Of a DNA stretch of 37,748 nt, positions 17,070-23,412 are shown piece by piece. Positions within the stretch are counted from its first letter, which is position 1. The number at the start of each line of letters is the position of its first letter. Under the pieces are notes generated by a model that worked only from the letters and a program-made list of their open reading frames with translations, made no database searches and was not told where the DNA came from. Source of the DNA: Nocardia uniformis NBRC 13702. GTDB lineage: Bacteria > Actinomycetota > Actinomycetes > Mycobacteriales > Mycobacteriaceae. The stretch is taken from positions 1 to 37,748 of the forward strand of contig NZ_BDCE01000122.1 in assembly GCF_001613345.1 (NCBI RefSeq), in the 5' to 3' direction. The translations under genes and the position numbers were made by a program.

Positions 17070-17711
17070 TCATTGCGCCGCGGCGGCCGAGCGCTGCTCC
17101 TCGTATTCGGCGAGCGCGAAGAACCCGGCCGGATCGTTCTCGCCGTACAGCCGGTACCAGGCATCGAGCACATGCGGCTCGTAAATACCGAGCCGCGCGA
17201 AGATCGCCCGTGCGAATTCCACCGGCTTGGTTCCCGTGGCCGTAATCAGCTCACCATCGGTAACAGCGGGCTCGCACACAAAGTTGTCCGCACCCGAATA
17301 GCCGCTGTACACCAGGTATTCCGCCGCATTGCTGGTGTGCTTGCGCGCATCCAGCAGCCCGGCGCTCGCCAGCCCGAAGGTGGCTCCGCAGATGGCCGCC
17401 ACCGGCACCCCCGCCGCGAGGAACTCCCGAGCCTTCTCGACGAACGGAGCCAAAACCCCACTCTCCCAAGTGTCCGCCCCCGGCAGGATCAACATGGCAC
17501 TCTCCTGTGGCGACAGCTCATCGAGCGCGATATCCGGCACCACCCGCATCCCCCCCATCGAGGTCACCGCGTCCCGGGTCAGCCCAACCGTGCGCACCTG
17601 CCAGGTACCAGGCTCCAACTGCCACAACGTCTTGTTGATATGCGCGGTCGCATGCCCGACCTCCCAGTCGGCGAAGGTGTCGAAAACGGCCATATGCACG
17701 GTCTTTATCAT
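17070..17711 (-). CDS. DJ-1/PfpI-family protein
   Basis: A 213-residue protein of the class I glutamine amidotransferase-like DJ-1/PfpI superfamily. The nucleophile elbow is C108 (AAICGATFGLA), and an acidic partner is near E17 (DWEVGHA). 'LILPGADTWES' is the conserved turn before the nucleophile strand. Family members act as glyoxalase/deglycase, chaperone, isonitrile hydratase or protease-like enzymes; the exact activity here is unknown. The ATG at 17711 lies inside the first MarR palindrome and only 6 nt after a -10-like CAGGAT, so the transcript may be leaderless. The marR gene follows in the same direction, and a DUF456 membrane protein is divergent. The grouping suggests an inducible response to a small reactive compound; that is inference. 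Confidence 0.9.
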   Translation of the reverse strand: MIKTVHMAVFDTFADWEVGHATAHINKTLWQLEPGTWQVRTVGLTRDAVTSMGGMRVVPDIALDELSPQESAMLILPGADTWESGVLAPFVEKAREFLAAGVPVAAICGATFGLASAGLLDARKHTSNAAEYLVYSGYSGADNFVCEPAVTDGELITATGTKPVEFARAIFARLGIYEPHVLDAWYRLYGENDPAGFFALAEYEEQRSAAAAQ

Positions 17712-17747
17712 GACAGCATCCTGTCATAATTGACAGCATGCTGTCAA
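17710..17747. promoter_or_regulatory. Twin MarR-type operators over a divergent promoter
   Basis: Two palindromes: ATGACAG-CATC-CTGTCAT (17710-17727) and the perfect 18-mer TTGACAGCATGCTGTCAA (17730-17747). Their centres are 20 bp apart, two helical turns, so two dimers would sit on the same DNA face. Minus strand: TTGACA at 17747-17742, an 18-bp spacer, CAGGAT at 17723-17718, then ATG 17711 of the DJ-1 gene. Plus strand: the same palindrome gives TTGACA at 17730-17735, with GAATTT 17 bp on at 17753-17758, toward the DUF456 gene. Binding by the adjacent MarR protein is inferred. Confidence 0.75.
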
Positions 17748-17833
17748 CATTCGAATTTCGGCGATCGGTACTACCCGCACGCGAGCACATCGAGTACGCG
17801 AGAATCGGGACGTCGCAGAGCGAAGGAGTCGGC

Positions 17834-18316
17834 GTGAGTACATCGGGCGAATTACTGGTCGGCGTCGCGATTCTGATCGGGCTGTTCGGCGTGGTTGTAC
17901 CGATTCTTCCGGGCGTGACGCTGATTCTGGCGGCGATAGGGGTGTGGGCGTTCCTGACCGGAGGGGCGGCGGCGTGGACCGTATTCGGGGTCTGCGCAGC
18001 GTTTCTCGTGATCAGCTGGGTGGTCAAGTACCTGTGGCCGGGACGGACTCTGAAGGCGGCCGGGATTCCGAACCGATCACTGGTGATCGGTGCGCTGCTC
18101 GGGATCGTCGGGTTCTTCGTGGTTCCGGTGATCGGCCTGTTCTTGGGATTCGTTCTAGGGGTTTATCTTTCGGAGCTACAGCGGCTGGAGGCGCATGACA
18201 CGGCTTGGCGGTCGACGGTGCATGCGCTCAAAGGCGTTGGGCTGTCGATACTCATCGAGCTGTTCGGAGCACTGCTCGCGACGGGGGTGTGGGTGGTCGC
18301 AGCTTTCGTGGTCTAA
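17834..18316 (+). CDS. DUF456-family membrane protein
   Basis: A 160-residue integral membrane protein. The GTG at 17834 has GAAGGAG 5 nt upstream and is preferred to the ATG at 17738, which lies inside the operator palindrome. Four to five hydrophobic segments are visible: 'LLVGVAILIGLFGVVVPILPGVTLILAAIGVWAF', 'TVFGVCAAFLVISWVVKYLW', 'SLVIGALLGIVGFFVVPVIGLFLGFVLGVYL' and 'SILIELFGALLATGVWVVAAFVV'. The glycine- and proline-rich 'VVPILPGV' plus 'GFFVVPVIGLFLGF' blocks are typical of DUF456. Function is unknown in the family. It is divergent from the DJ-1/marR pair and shares its operator region, so it may be under the same repressor. It ends 5 bp before the converging amidohydrolase stop. Confidence 0.85.
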   Translation: MSTSGELLVGVAILIGLFGVVVPILPGVTLILAAIGVWAFLTGGAAAWTVFGVCAAFLVISWVVKYLWPGRTLKAAGIPNRSLVIGALLGIVGFFVVPVIGLFLGFVLGVYLSELQRLEAHDTAWRSTVHALKGVGLSILIELFGALLATGVWVVAAFVV

Positions 18317-18321
18317 CTGCG

Positions 18322-19191
18322 CTACTCGATGACAGGGAATGGAATCGTATCTCCCGCAGGGGGTTTCGGGAGTTCGGAGCGATGCAGGCGCAGGGTGGGC
18401 GCTTCCGGGCCGAAGAGCGGCACGGTGGGCGCCGGGTCGCGGAAGTGCCGTTCCTTGGCCGGCAGCCCATAGAAGGCGCGAGCATTGTCTTCCAGGATTC
18501 GATGCAGGTCGGGGCCCACGGCATCGGCGATGAGCTCGATATCGGTATCGCGGAAGGGGCGACCGGCGCGGGTACCGGGGAGGTCGGAGCCGAACATGAG
18601 GGCATCCGGGTTCACGGTATGCACCTTCCGCAGCGCGGCACCCACATTCATGGCGACTCGACCGAAGCCGGAGGCCTTCACCCGCGCCCCGCGATCGACC
18701 AGATTCAGCAGGTAGGGCAGACAATCGTCGGACATACCCATATGGTCGATGGACAGCTTGGGGAGCTTGGTGATGACCGGTTCCAGCGAACCCAGCATGG
18801 AGCCGTCGATATAGAGCTCCACATGCCAGCCGACCAGTTCGTACGCGCGCAGCGCCAAGATGGTCAATCCGACAATATCGCCACCCGCACGCTTGAAATT
18901 GAAGCGCAGCGCGCGCACCCCCGCGCGATCCAGATCGACGATCTCCTCGTCGCTGGCATCCACGTGCAGGTTGGTGACGCCGACCCAGCCCTCGCCGAGC
19001 TCGGCCAGCGCCGCCCGCAACCAGGTCTGATCGGCGCCCTGGAAGGACCCACTCACCAACGCACCACCGTCGATGTCGAAGCGCGACATCCGCCGCTTGT
19101 AATCGGCGATGGTGTACGGGGCGGGCATATAGCCCTCGTTCTCGATCAGCGGAAACCGCGGATCGACAATGTGGACATGGGCATCGAACAC
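18322..19191 (-). CDS. Amidohydrolase-family (amidohydrolase_2) hydrolase
   Basis: A 289-residue TIM-barrel metal-dependent hydrolase beginning at GTG 19191. The N-terminal D-A-H-V-H (3-7) is the HxH metal motif. 'LRFNFKRAGGDI', 'HVELYIDGSM', 'KLSIDHMGMSDD' (third His) and 'ALMFGSDLPGTRAGRPF' (metal/catalytic Asp) follow the order expected of the family that includes 2-pyrone-4,6-dicarboxylate lactonase and related lactonases or decarboxylases. 'ILEDNARAFYGLP' is the conserved C-terminal helix. The substrate cannot be named. The protein is cytoplasmic. It lies 67 bp downstream-in-reading from fprA on the same strand (fprA stop 19259... is upstream in transcription), so it may be the second gene of an fprA transcript. 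Confidence 0.87.
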   Translation of the reverse strand: MFDAHVHIVDPRFPLIENEGYMPAPYTIADYKRRMSRFDIDGGALVSGSFQGADQTWLRAALAELGEGWVGVTNLHVDASDEEIVDLDRAGVRALRFNFKRAGGDIVGLTILALRAYELVGWHVELYIDGSMLGSLEPVITKLPKLSIDHMGMSDDCLPYLLNLVDRGARVKASGFGRVAMNVGAALRKVHTVNPDALMFGSDLPGTRAGRPFRDTDIELIADAVGPDLHRILEDNARAFYGLPAKERHFRDPAPTVPLFGPEAPTLRLHRSELPKPPAGDTIPFPVIE

Positions 19192-19258
19192 GTGATCAGC
19201 ATGCCTCAGAACGGTGACAGGTGCGGAAAACGCTACCCGCCTAGCGCATTAGGCCAGG

Positions 19259-20674
19259 TCAGGAGTTCGGGACCTTATCCGGCTCGCTCGCGCGCAGCAT
19301 GTCCTCGCGTTCGACGACCTTGACGCGCTCGCGACCCTGCGGCTCACCGAGGGACCGCTCGTGCGCGTCGAGGCGGTACCAGCCCGCCCACGTGGTGAAC
19401 GGCACGCCCTTGTCCTGCAGGAACGCCGTCACCGCATCCAGTTCCGGGCTCTGGGCCGGAGCGAAGGTCGCGGCATCGTCGAGCAGGCAGGCGATGGTCT
19501 CGTTCGCATCACCCTTGGTGTGGCCGATCAGCCCGACCGGGCCACGCTTGATCCAACCGGTGACGTAGGTGCCGGGCATGTAGCGGGCCGCACCGTCGGC
19601 GTCCTCGTCGACCAGCACCCGACCGGCCTCGTTGGGCACCGTCCCGGCCTGCTCGTCGAACGGCAGCGACGGAATGTTCTGCGACAGGTAGCCGACCGCG
19701 CGGTACACCGCCTGGATATCCCAGTCGGTGAACTCGCCGGTGCCCTTGCAATTACCGGTGCCATCGAGCTGGGTGCGCTCGGTCCGCAACCCCACGACCT
19801 TGCCATCGCCGTCGCCGACAATCTCGGCCGGGGACTCGAAGAAGTGCAGGAACAGCTTGTGCGGACGCGCACCGACATCGCGGATCGCCCACTGCTCGAG
19901 GGTGTTGCAGATCATGTCGACCTGCTTGGAATGCCGACGTGCGGCCTCGGAGCCCTCGTCGTAGTCGATATCGGCGGGATCGACGATCACCTCGATGGTC
20001 GGCGAGTGATCGAGCTCGCGCAGTTCCAGGGGCGTGAACTTGGCCTGCGCCGGGCCACGACGACCGAATACGTGGACCTCGCGGGCCTTATTGCCCCGCA
20101 GTCCCTCGTAGACGTTCGGCGGGATCTCGGTCGGCAGCAGCTCATCACCGGTCTTGGCCAGCACACGCGCCACATCCAGGGCGACATTGCCGACACCGAG
20201 GACCGCGACCTTCTCCGCCTCGAGGGGCCATTCGCGCGGCACATCGGGGTGACCGTCGTACCAGGACACGAAATCGGCCGCACCGTAGGAACCGTCGAGG
20301 TCGATACCCGCGATCTCAAGGGCCCGGTCGGCATTCGCGCCGGTGGAGAAGATGACCGCGTCATAGAAGCGCTGCAGGTCGGGCAGGGTGATATCGACGC
20401 CGTAGTCGATATTGCCCAGCAGCCGGACCTGTGGCTTGTCGAGGACCTTGTGCAGGGCGGTGATGATGCCCTTGATGCGCGGATGATCGGGCGCGACGCC
20501 GTAGCGGATGAGACCGAACGGCGCGGGCATGCGCTCGTAGAGATCGATACTCACCTCGGCATCGGACTTCATCAATGCGTCAGCGGCATAGATACCGGCC
20601 GGACCAGCACCCACGATCGCAATGCGAAGCGGGCGGGTCCCGGCACCGATCGACTCTGCACTCTGTTCGGTCAT
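19259..20674 (-). CDS. fprA: Ferredoxin/adrenodoxin-type NADP+ reductase FprA
   Basis: A 471-residue flavoprotein of the adrenodoxin-reductase type, transferring electrons between NADPH and ferredoxins. The FAD-binding motif IVGAGPAGIYAADAL is at about residues 19-33. 'ERMPAPFGLIRYGVAPDHPRIKGI' is the family signature. The NADP-binding stretch is VLGVGNVALDVARVL with 'FGRRGPAQAKFT' supplying the 2'-phosphate arginines. The C-terminal 'YVTGWIKRGPVGLIGHTKGDANET' closes the FAD site. Its length is close to M. tuberculosis FprA (456). No strong Shine-Dalgarno precedes the ATG. An IdeR-like iron box lies 58 bp upstream (20733-20751), suggesting iron control, which would fit a role in iron-sulfur or heme electron transfer. 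Confidence 0.95.
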   Translation of the reverse strand: MTEQSAESIGAGTRPLRIAIVGAGPAGIYAADALMKSDAEVSIDLYERMPAPFGLIRYGVAPDHPRIKGIITALHKVLDKPQVRLLGNIDYGVDITLPDLQRFYDAVIFSTGANADRALEIAGIDLDGSYGAADFVSWYDGHPDVPREWPLEAEKVAVLGVGNVALDVARVLAKTGDELLPTEIPPNVYEGLRGNKAREVHVFGRRGPAQAKFTPLELRELDHSPTIEVIVDPADIDYDEGSEAARRHSKQVDMICNTLEQWAIRDVGARPHKLFLHFFESPAEIVGDGDGKVVGLRTERTQLDGTGNCKGTGEFTDWDIQAVYRAVGYLSQNIPSLPFDEQAGTVPNEAGRVLVDEDADGAARYMPGTYVTGWIKRGPVGLIGHTKGDANETIACLLDDAATFAPAQSPELDAVTAFLQDKGVPFTTWAGWYRLDAHERSLGEPQGRERVKVVEREDMLRASEPDKVPNS

Positions 20675-20732
20675 CTCTTATGCGCACCCTTGTGAGTCGA
20701 AACAATCTTGCTTGCGGTCTTAGCCGCCATTC

Positions 20733-20751
20733 TTAGCTTAGGCTAAGTTGA
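20733..20751. promoter_or_regulatory. Putative IdeR/DtxR iron box upstream of fprA
   Basis: TTAGCTTAGGCTAAGTTGA matches the 19-bp iron-box consensus TTAGGTTAGGCTAACCTAA at 15 of 19 positions, including the entire core TTAGGCTAA. It lies 58 bp upstream of the fprA ATG on its minus-strand promoter side, and 208 bp upstream of the divergent gene at 20960. IdeR with Fe(II) usually represses from such a position. Binding is inferred from the match only. Confidence 0.6.
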
Positions 20752-20959
20752 CGCGCCCAGGCCTCTTCCGAGTGCCCTTCGATGCTGCAGCGTTGCTGCC
20801 CTGTACTGCTATTCCCCCGCGCGGGCGGAGAATTCAGACGATTCTATCGGTGGGACGGATCACCTCCCGTCGGGGGACGGTCAGCTGGTCGGGGGACCAT
20901 CGGTGCGGTGAGCCGGTGTCGAGCTCCGTACACCCCTTACGACCAGGCATGATCTAGCC

Positions 20960-21397
20960 ATGAGCGATGACGACGACAAGCCGATCCGGATCGATCAGGG
21001 CGAGACTCGATCGATGCTCCCGTTTCTGGTCGCAGCGGGCATTATCGCGCTGGTCGTACTGGGAATCGTGGTGGCCGGGATCATCTCGCCGGCTGAGAAG
21101 AATGTCACAGATTCCGACCGGCTGGCCGTAGCCGCCCGCAATTTCACCGCCGCGCGGGCCGCCGCCGATCCGCTGGACACCCGGATCGTCTGCGCGGGAT
21201 TCGATGACAAGCGGTCGCCGCTCGGGACCGAACACGGCGACGACCCGCCGGAACTGGAGTTCACCGGCCTCGACGATCCGCAGGTGGACGGCGACCGCGC
21301 CACCGCCGCCGTCAAGGTGAAGATCGACGGTAAGGAAACCACCTCGACCTGGAACTTCACCCGTTCCGATAGCGGCTGGGTGGTCTGCGACAGCTGA
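20960..21397 (+). CDS. Small single-pass membrane protein, conserved hypothetical
   Basis: A 145-residue protein: a short acidic cytoplasmic tail (MSDDDDKPIRIDQGE), one membrane segment at about residues 20-42 (LPFLVAAGIIALVVLGIVVAGII), then an external domain of about 100 residues. The external part contains 'AARNFTAARAAADPLDTRIVCAGF' and ends 'TWNFTRSDSGWVVCDS', with two cysteines (about C77 and C143) likely to form a disulfide. The pattern, with a helix followed by strands ending in 'W-x-V-C', resembles the DUF4878/lumazine-binding-like external domains of actinobacterial membrane proteins; that is a weak inference. No Shine-Dalgarno is visible, and CATGAT at 20948-20953 could be a -10 for a leaderless transcript. 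It is followed by the SAM-IV riboswitch with its own promoter, so it is likely a separate unit. Confidence 0.8.
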   Translation: MSDDDDKPIRIDQGETRSMLPFLVAAGIIALVVLGIVVAGIISPAEKNVTDSDRLAVAARNFTAARAAADPLDTRIVCAGFDDKRSPLGTEHGDDPPELEFTGLDDPQVDGDRATAAVKVKIDGKETTSTWNFTRSDSGWVVCDS

Positions 21398-21422
21398 CCG
21401 ACCGCCCCGGCGAATTTCAGGT

Positions 21423-21452
21423 TTGACAGGCGGGGACCTGTCGATGCAATCT
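21423..21452 (+). promoter_or_regulatory. Promoter of the SAM-IV/rhodanese/metZ transcript
   Basis: TTGACA (21423-21428, perfect -35) and CAATCT (21447-21452) are separated by 18 bp. The predicted start at about 21458 coincides with the first base of the riboswitch P1 stem. The spacer also contains a small inverted repeat (GACAGG...CCTGTC, 21425-21442) that overlaps the -35 and could bind a repressor or simply be chance. Confidence 0.7.
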
Positions 21453-21457
21453 CAGAC

Positions 21458-21571
21458 CCAGGTCATGAGCACCAGCGTCAAGCCCCGGCTCGCTGGTCGG
21501 CAACCCTCCTCCGCGGTGGGGTGCTCCGGGTGACGACCTGGCCACGCACTCCGGGTGCGGCAAGTGCGGAT
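21458..21571 (+). ncRNA. SAM-IV riboswitch
   Basis: The sequence follows the actinobacterial SAM-IV aptamer closely: GGTCATGAGCACCAGCG, then a loop CAAGCCCCGG, CGCTGG, CGGCAACCCTCC, GGTGGGGTGC, CCGGGTGACGACC and a 3' domain ending GCGGCAAGTGCGG. P1 is CCAGGTC (21458-21464) with GACCTGG (21535-21541), seven base pairs. P2 is CCAGCG (21472-21477) with CGCTGG (21491-21496). CCCCGG near 21483-21488 can form the pseudoknot with CCGGG at 21526-21530. SAM-IV elements bind S-adenosylmethionine and turn off sulfur-amino-acid genes. Here it precedes rhodanese-metZ. No U-tract terminator follows, and the AGGAGG at 21576-21581 lies just after the aptamer, so control of translation initiation is likely. 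Confidence 0.93.
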
Positions 21572-21591
21572 TCACAGGAGGTTCTAGAACA

Positions 21592-22014
21592 GTGAGCTAT
21601 GCGGGTGACATCACGCCGAGACAGGCGTGGGAGCTATTGCGTGACAATCCGGACGCGGTGCTGGTCGATGTGCGCACCGAGGCCGAATGGCGGTTCGTCG
21701 GCGTGCCCGACACCGGCGGCATCGGACGACCGACCGCACTGATCGAGTGGGTGGATGTCACCGGCACGCGCAATACCCGATTCACCGATCAGCTGAAGCA
21801 GGCGCTCGCCGAGCGCGATCCCGCCGGGGACGCGCCCGTGATCTTCATCTGTCGCTCCGGCCAGCGGTCCATCGGCGCCGCGACCGCCGCCACCGCGGTG
21901 GGCTTCGAGCCCTCCTTCAATGTGGTCGAAGGTTTCGAGGGCGCGCTCGACGCGCAAGGACACCGCGGCGGCTCCGGCTGGCGCGCCGAAGGGCTTCCGT
22001 GGAGGCAGTCATGA
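21592..22014 (+). CDS. Rhodanese-like sulfurtransferase
   Basis: A 140-residue single-domain rhodanese. The active-site loop is C87-R-S-G-Q-R (FICRSGQRS), preceded by the usual 'PDAVLVDVRTEAEWRFVGVPD' opening and followed by 'GFEPSFNVVEGFEG'. C87 would carry the persulfide. The GTG start at 21592 has AGGAGG at 21576-21581 (10-nt spacing). It corresponds in context to M. tuberculosis Rv0390, upstream of metZ. The sulfur donor and acceptor are unknown; delivering sulfide-level sulfur near MetZ is a reasonable inference. Its last codons (WRQS-stop) are read from the same GGAGGCAGTCATGA that acts as ribosome site and start for the small ORF that follows, so the next ORF is coupled through an ATGA overlap. 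Confidence 0.93.
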   Translation: MSYAGDITPRQAWELLRDNPDAVLVDVRTEAEWRFVGVPDTGGIGRPTALIEWVDVTGTRNTRFTDQLKQALAERDPAGDAPVIFICRSGQRSIGAATAATAVGFEPSFNVVEGFEGALDAQGHRGGSGWRAEGLPWRQS

Positions 22015-22135
22015 CCATGACCATCCCGACACACGCGCCACGCCACAGGGGCCCTGCCATCAGGAGGCAGTCATGACCATGACCATTCCGGCACACGCGC
22101 CACGCCACAGGGGCCCTGCCATCAGGAGGCAGTCG
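22001..22135 (+). repeat. 62-bp tandem duplication carrying SD + mini-ORF
   Basis: Unit 1 is 22001-22062, unit 2 is 22063-22124, and the start of a third (GGAGGCAGTC) is 22125-22134, running into metZ. The two full units differ at only two positions (C/T and A/G, near 22025-22090). Each begins with GGAGGCAGTC, that is Shine-Dalgarno plus spacer, followed by ATGACCATGACC. The 62-bp period shifts the frame at each step. Confidence 0.97.
22011..22076 (+). CDS. Putative 21-residue coupled mini-ORF, copy 1
   Basis: ATG 22011 to TGA 22074-22076 encodes 21 residues (MTMTIPTHAPRHRG... ending IRRQS). The start overlaps the rhodanese stop by 4 nt (ATGA), and GGAGG lies 5 nt before it (22001-22005). 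It is rich in Pro, Arg and His and has no hydrophobic helix. It is too short to judge by homology. Support comes from the ideal ribosome site, the ATGA overlaps on both ends and the intact duplicate next to it. It may act by its translation rather than by its product, passing ribosomes from rhodanese to metZ. Confidence 0.5.
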   Translation: MTMTIPTHAPRHRGPAIRRQS

Positions 22136-22138
22136 TGA
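22073..22138 (+). CDS. Putative 21-residue coupled mini-ORF, copy 2
   Basis: ATG 22073 to TGA 22136-22138 encodes the same peptide as copy 1 except Thr7 to Ala; the other difference is synonymous apart from the last-codon wobble (TCA to TCG). AGGAGG is at 22062-22067, 5 nt before the ATG. The start overlaps the stop of copy 1 (ATGA), and its stop overlaps the metZ GTG (GTGA at 22135-22138). If translated, ribosomes would pass through four overlapping reading frames in a row: rhodanese, copy 1, copy 2, metZ. Confidence 0.5.
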   Translation: MTMTIPAHAPRHRGPAIRRQS

Positions 22139-23349
22139 TCACCGGAGGCTCATTCGACAGGCCGCTGCCGGAAGGCGTCGGCCCCGCCACCCTCGGCGTA
22201 CGAGGTGGCTTGCGCCGCACCGGTTTCGATGAGACCTCCGAGGCCCTGTTCCTGAACTCGGGCTTCGTCTACGCGAGTGCCGAGGCGGCCGAGGCATCGT
22301 TCACCGGCGATATCGAGCACTACGTCTACTCCCGCTACGGCAACCCCACCGTCGCCATGTTCGAGGAGCGGCTGCGCCTGATCGACGGCGGCGAAGCGTG
22401 TTTCGCCACCGCCAGCGGTATGTCGGCGGTCTTCACCGCGTTGGGCGCACTGCTCAGCGCCGGTGACCGACTGGTCGCGGCCCGCAGCCTGTTCGGCTCG
22501 TGTTTCGTTGTGGCCAATGAGATTCTGCCGCGCTGGGGCGTGGAGACGGTCTTTGTCGACGGCGAGGACCTGGAGCAGTGGGAGCGGGCACTGTCGGTGC
22601 CCACCCAGGCGGTGTTCTTCGAAACCCCGTCCAACCCCATGCAATCGCTGGTCGACGTACGCCGTGTCACCGAGCTCGCGCACGCGGCCGGCGCGAAGGT
22701 GGTGCTGGACAATGTCTTCGCCACCCCGCTGCTGCAGCGCGGCTTCGAACTCGGCGCGGATGTGCTCGTCTACTCGGGCACCAAGCACATCGACGGGCAG
22801 GGCCGGGTACTCGGCGGGGCCATTCTCGGCTCCCAGGAGTACATCGACGGCCCGGTGAAAAACCTTATGCGCCATACCGGTCCGGCACTGAGCCCGTTCA
22901 ATGCCTGGACGCTGCTCAAAGGTTTGGAGACCATGCCGCTGCGGGTGCGTCAGTCCAACTCCTCGGCCCATCGCATTGCTGAATTCCTGGAGCGGCATCC
23001 CGCCGTGGCCTGGGTGAAATACCCCTTCCTCGAATCGCATCCGCAGTACGACCTGGCCAAGAGCCAGATGTCGGGCGGCGGCACCGTGGTCACCTTCGAG
23101 CTGAAGGCGGCCGCCGACGAGGGCAAGAAGCGGGCCTTCGAGGTGCTCAACGGGCTGCGCATTATCGATATCTCCAACAACCTCGGTGACGCCAAGACGC
23201 TGATCACCCATCCGGCCACCACCACCCACCGCGCCATGGGGCCGGAAGGTCGTGCGGCCGTGGGTCTTACCGACGGTGTCGTCCGCATCTCGATCGGTCT
23301 CGAGGATGTCGAAGATCTGCTCGGCGATCTGGATCGCGCACTGAGCTGA
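22135..23349 (+). CDS. metZ: O-succinylhomoserine sulfhydrylase MetZ
   Basis: A 404-residue PLP enzyme of the Cys/Met metabolism (cystathionine gamma-synthase) family, forming homocysteine from O-succinylhomoserine and sulfide. The PLP lysine is K217 in YSGTKHIDGQGR; the phosphate-binding 'ATASGMSAVFTAL', 'YSRYGNPT', 'FFETPSNPMQSLVD' and 'VLDNVFATPLLQRG' are in order. 'ISNNLGDAKTLITHPATTTH' is the conserved C-terminal substrate loop. 'HIDGQGR' after the lysine is characteristic of the MetZ branch. The GTG start at 22135 overlaps the preceding mini-ORF stop and has AGGAGG at 22124-22129. It is under the SAM-IV riboswitch with rhodanese, so high SAM should lower it. A strong terminator follows. 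Confidence 0.96.
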   Translation: MITGGSFDRPLPEGVGPATLGVRGGLRRTGFDETSEALFLNSGFVYASAEAAEASFTGDIEHYVYSRYGNPTVAMFEERLRLIDGGEACFATASGMSAVFTALGALLSAGDRLVAARSLFGSCFVVANEILPRWGVETVFVDGEDLEQWERALSVPTQAVFFETPSNPMQSLVDVRRVTELAHAAGAKVVLDNVFATPLLQRGFELGADVLVYSGTKHIDGQGRVLGGAILGSQEYIDGPVKNLMRHTGPALSPFNAWTLLKGLETMPLRVRQSNSSAHRIAEFLERHPAVAWVKYPFLESHPQYDLAKSQMSGGGTVVTFELKAAADEGKKRAFEVLNGLRIIDISNNLGDAKTLITHPATTTHRAMGPEGRAAVGLTDGVVRISIGLEDVEDLLGDLDRALS

Positions 23350-23366
23350 ATCGCGGATACGTGAAG

Positions 23367-23400
23367 CGGGGCCGGAACCATATGGTTCCGGCCCCGTTTT
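23367..23400 (+). terminator. Intrinsic terminator after metZ
   Basis: A perfect 30-bp palindrome (arms 23367-23381 and 23382-23396, CGGGGCCGGAACCAT and its complement) is followed by TTTT. The stem can form about 13 bp with a 4-nt loop. The opposite strand lacks a U-tract, so it chiefly ends the rhodanese-metZ transcript before the converging MFS gene. Confidence 0.93.
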
Positions 23401-23412
23401 CGGTTGCGCTCG

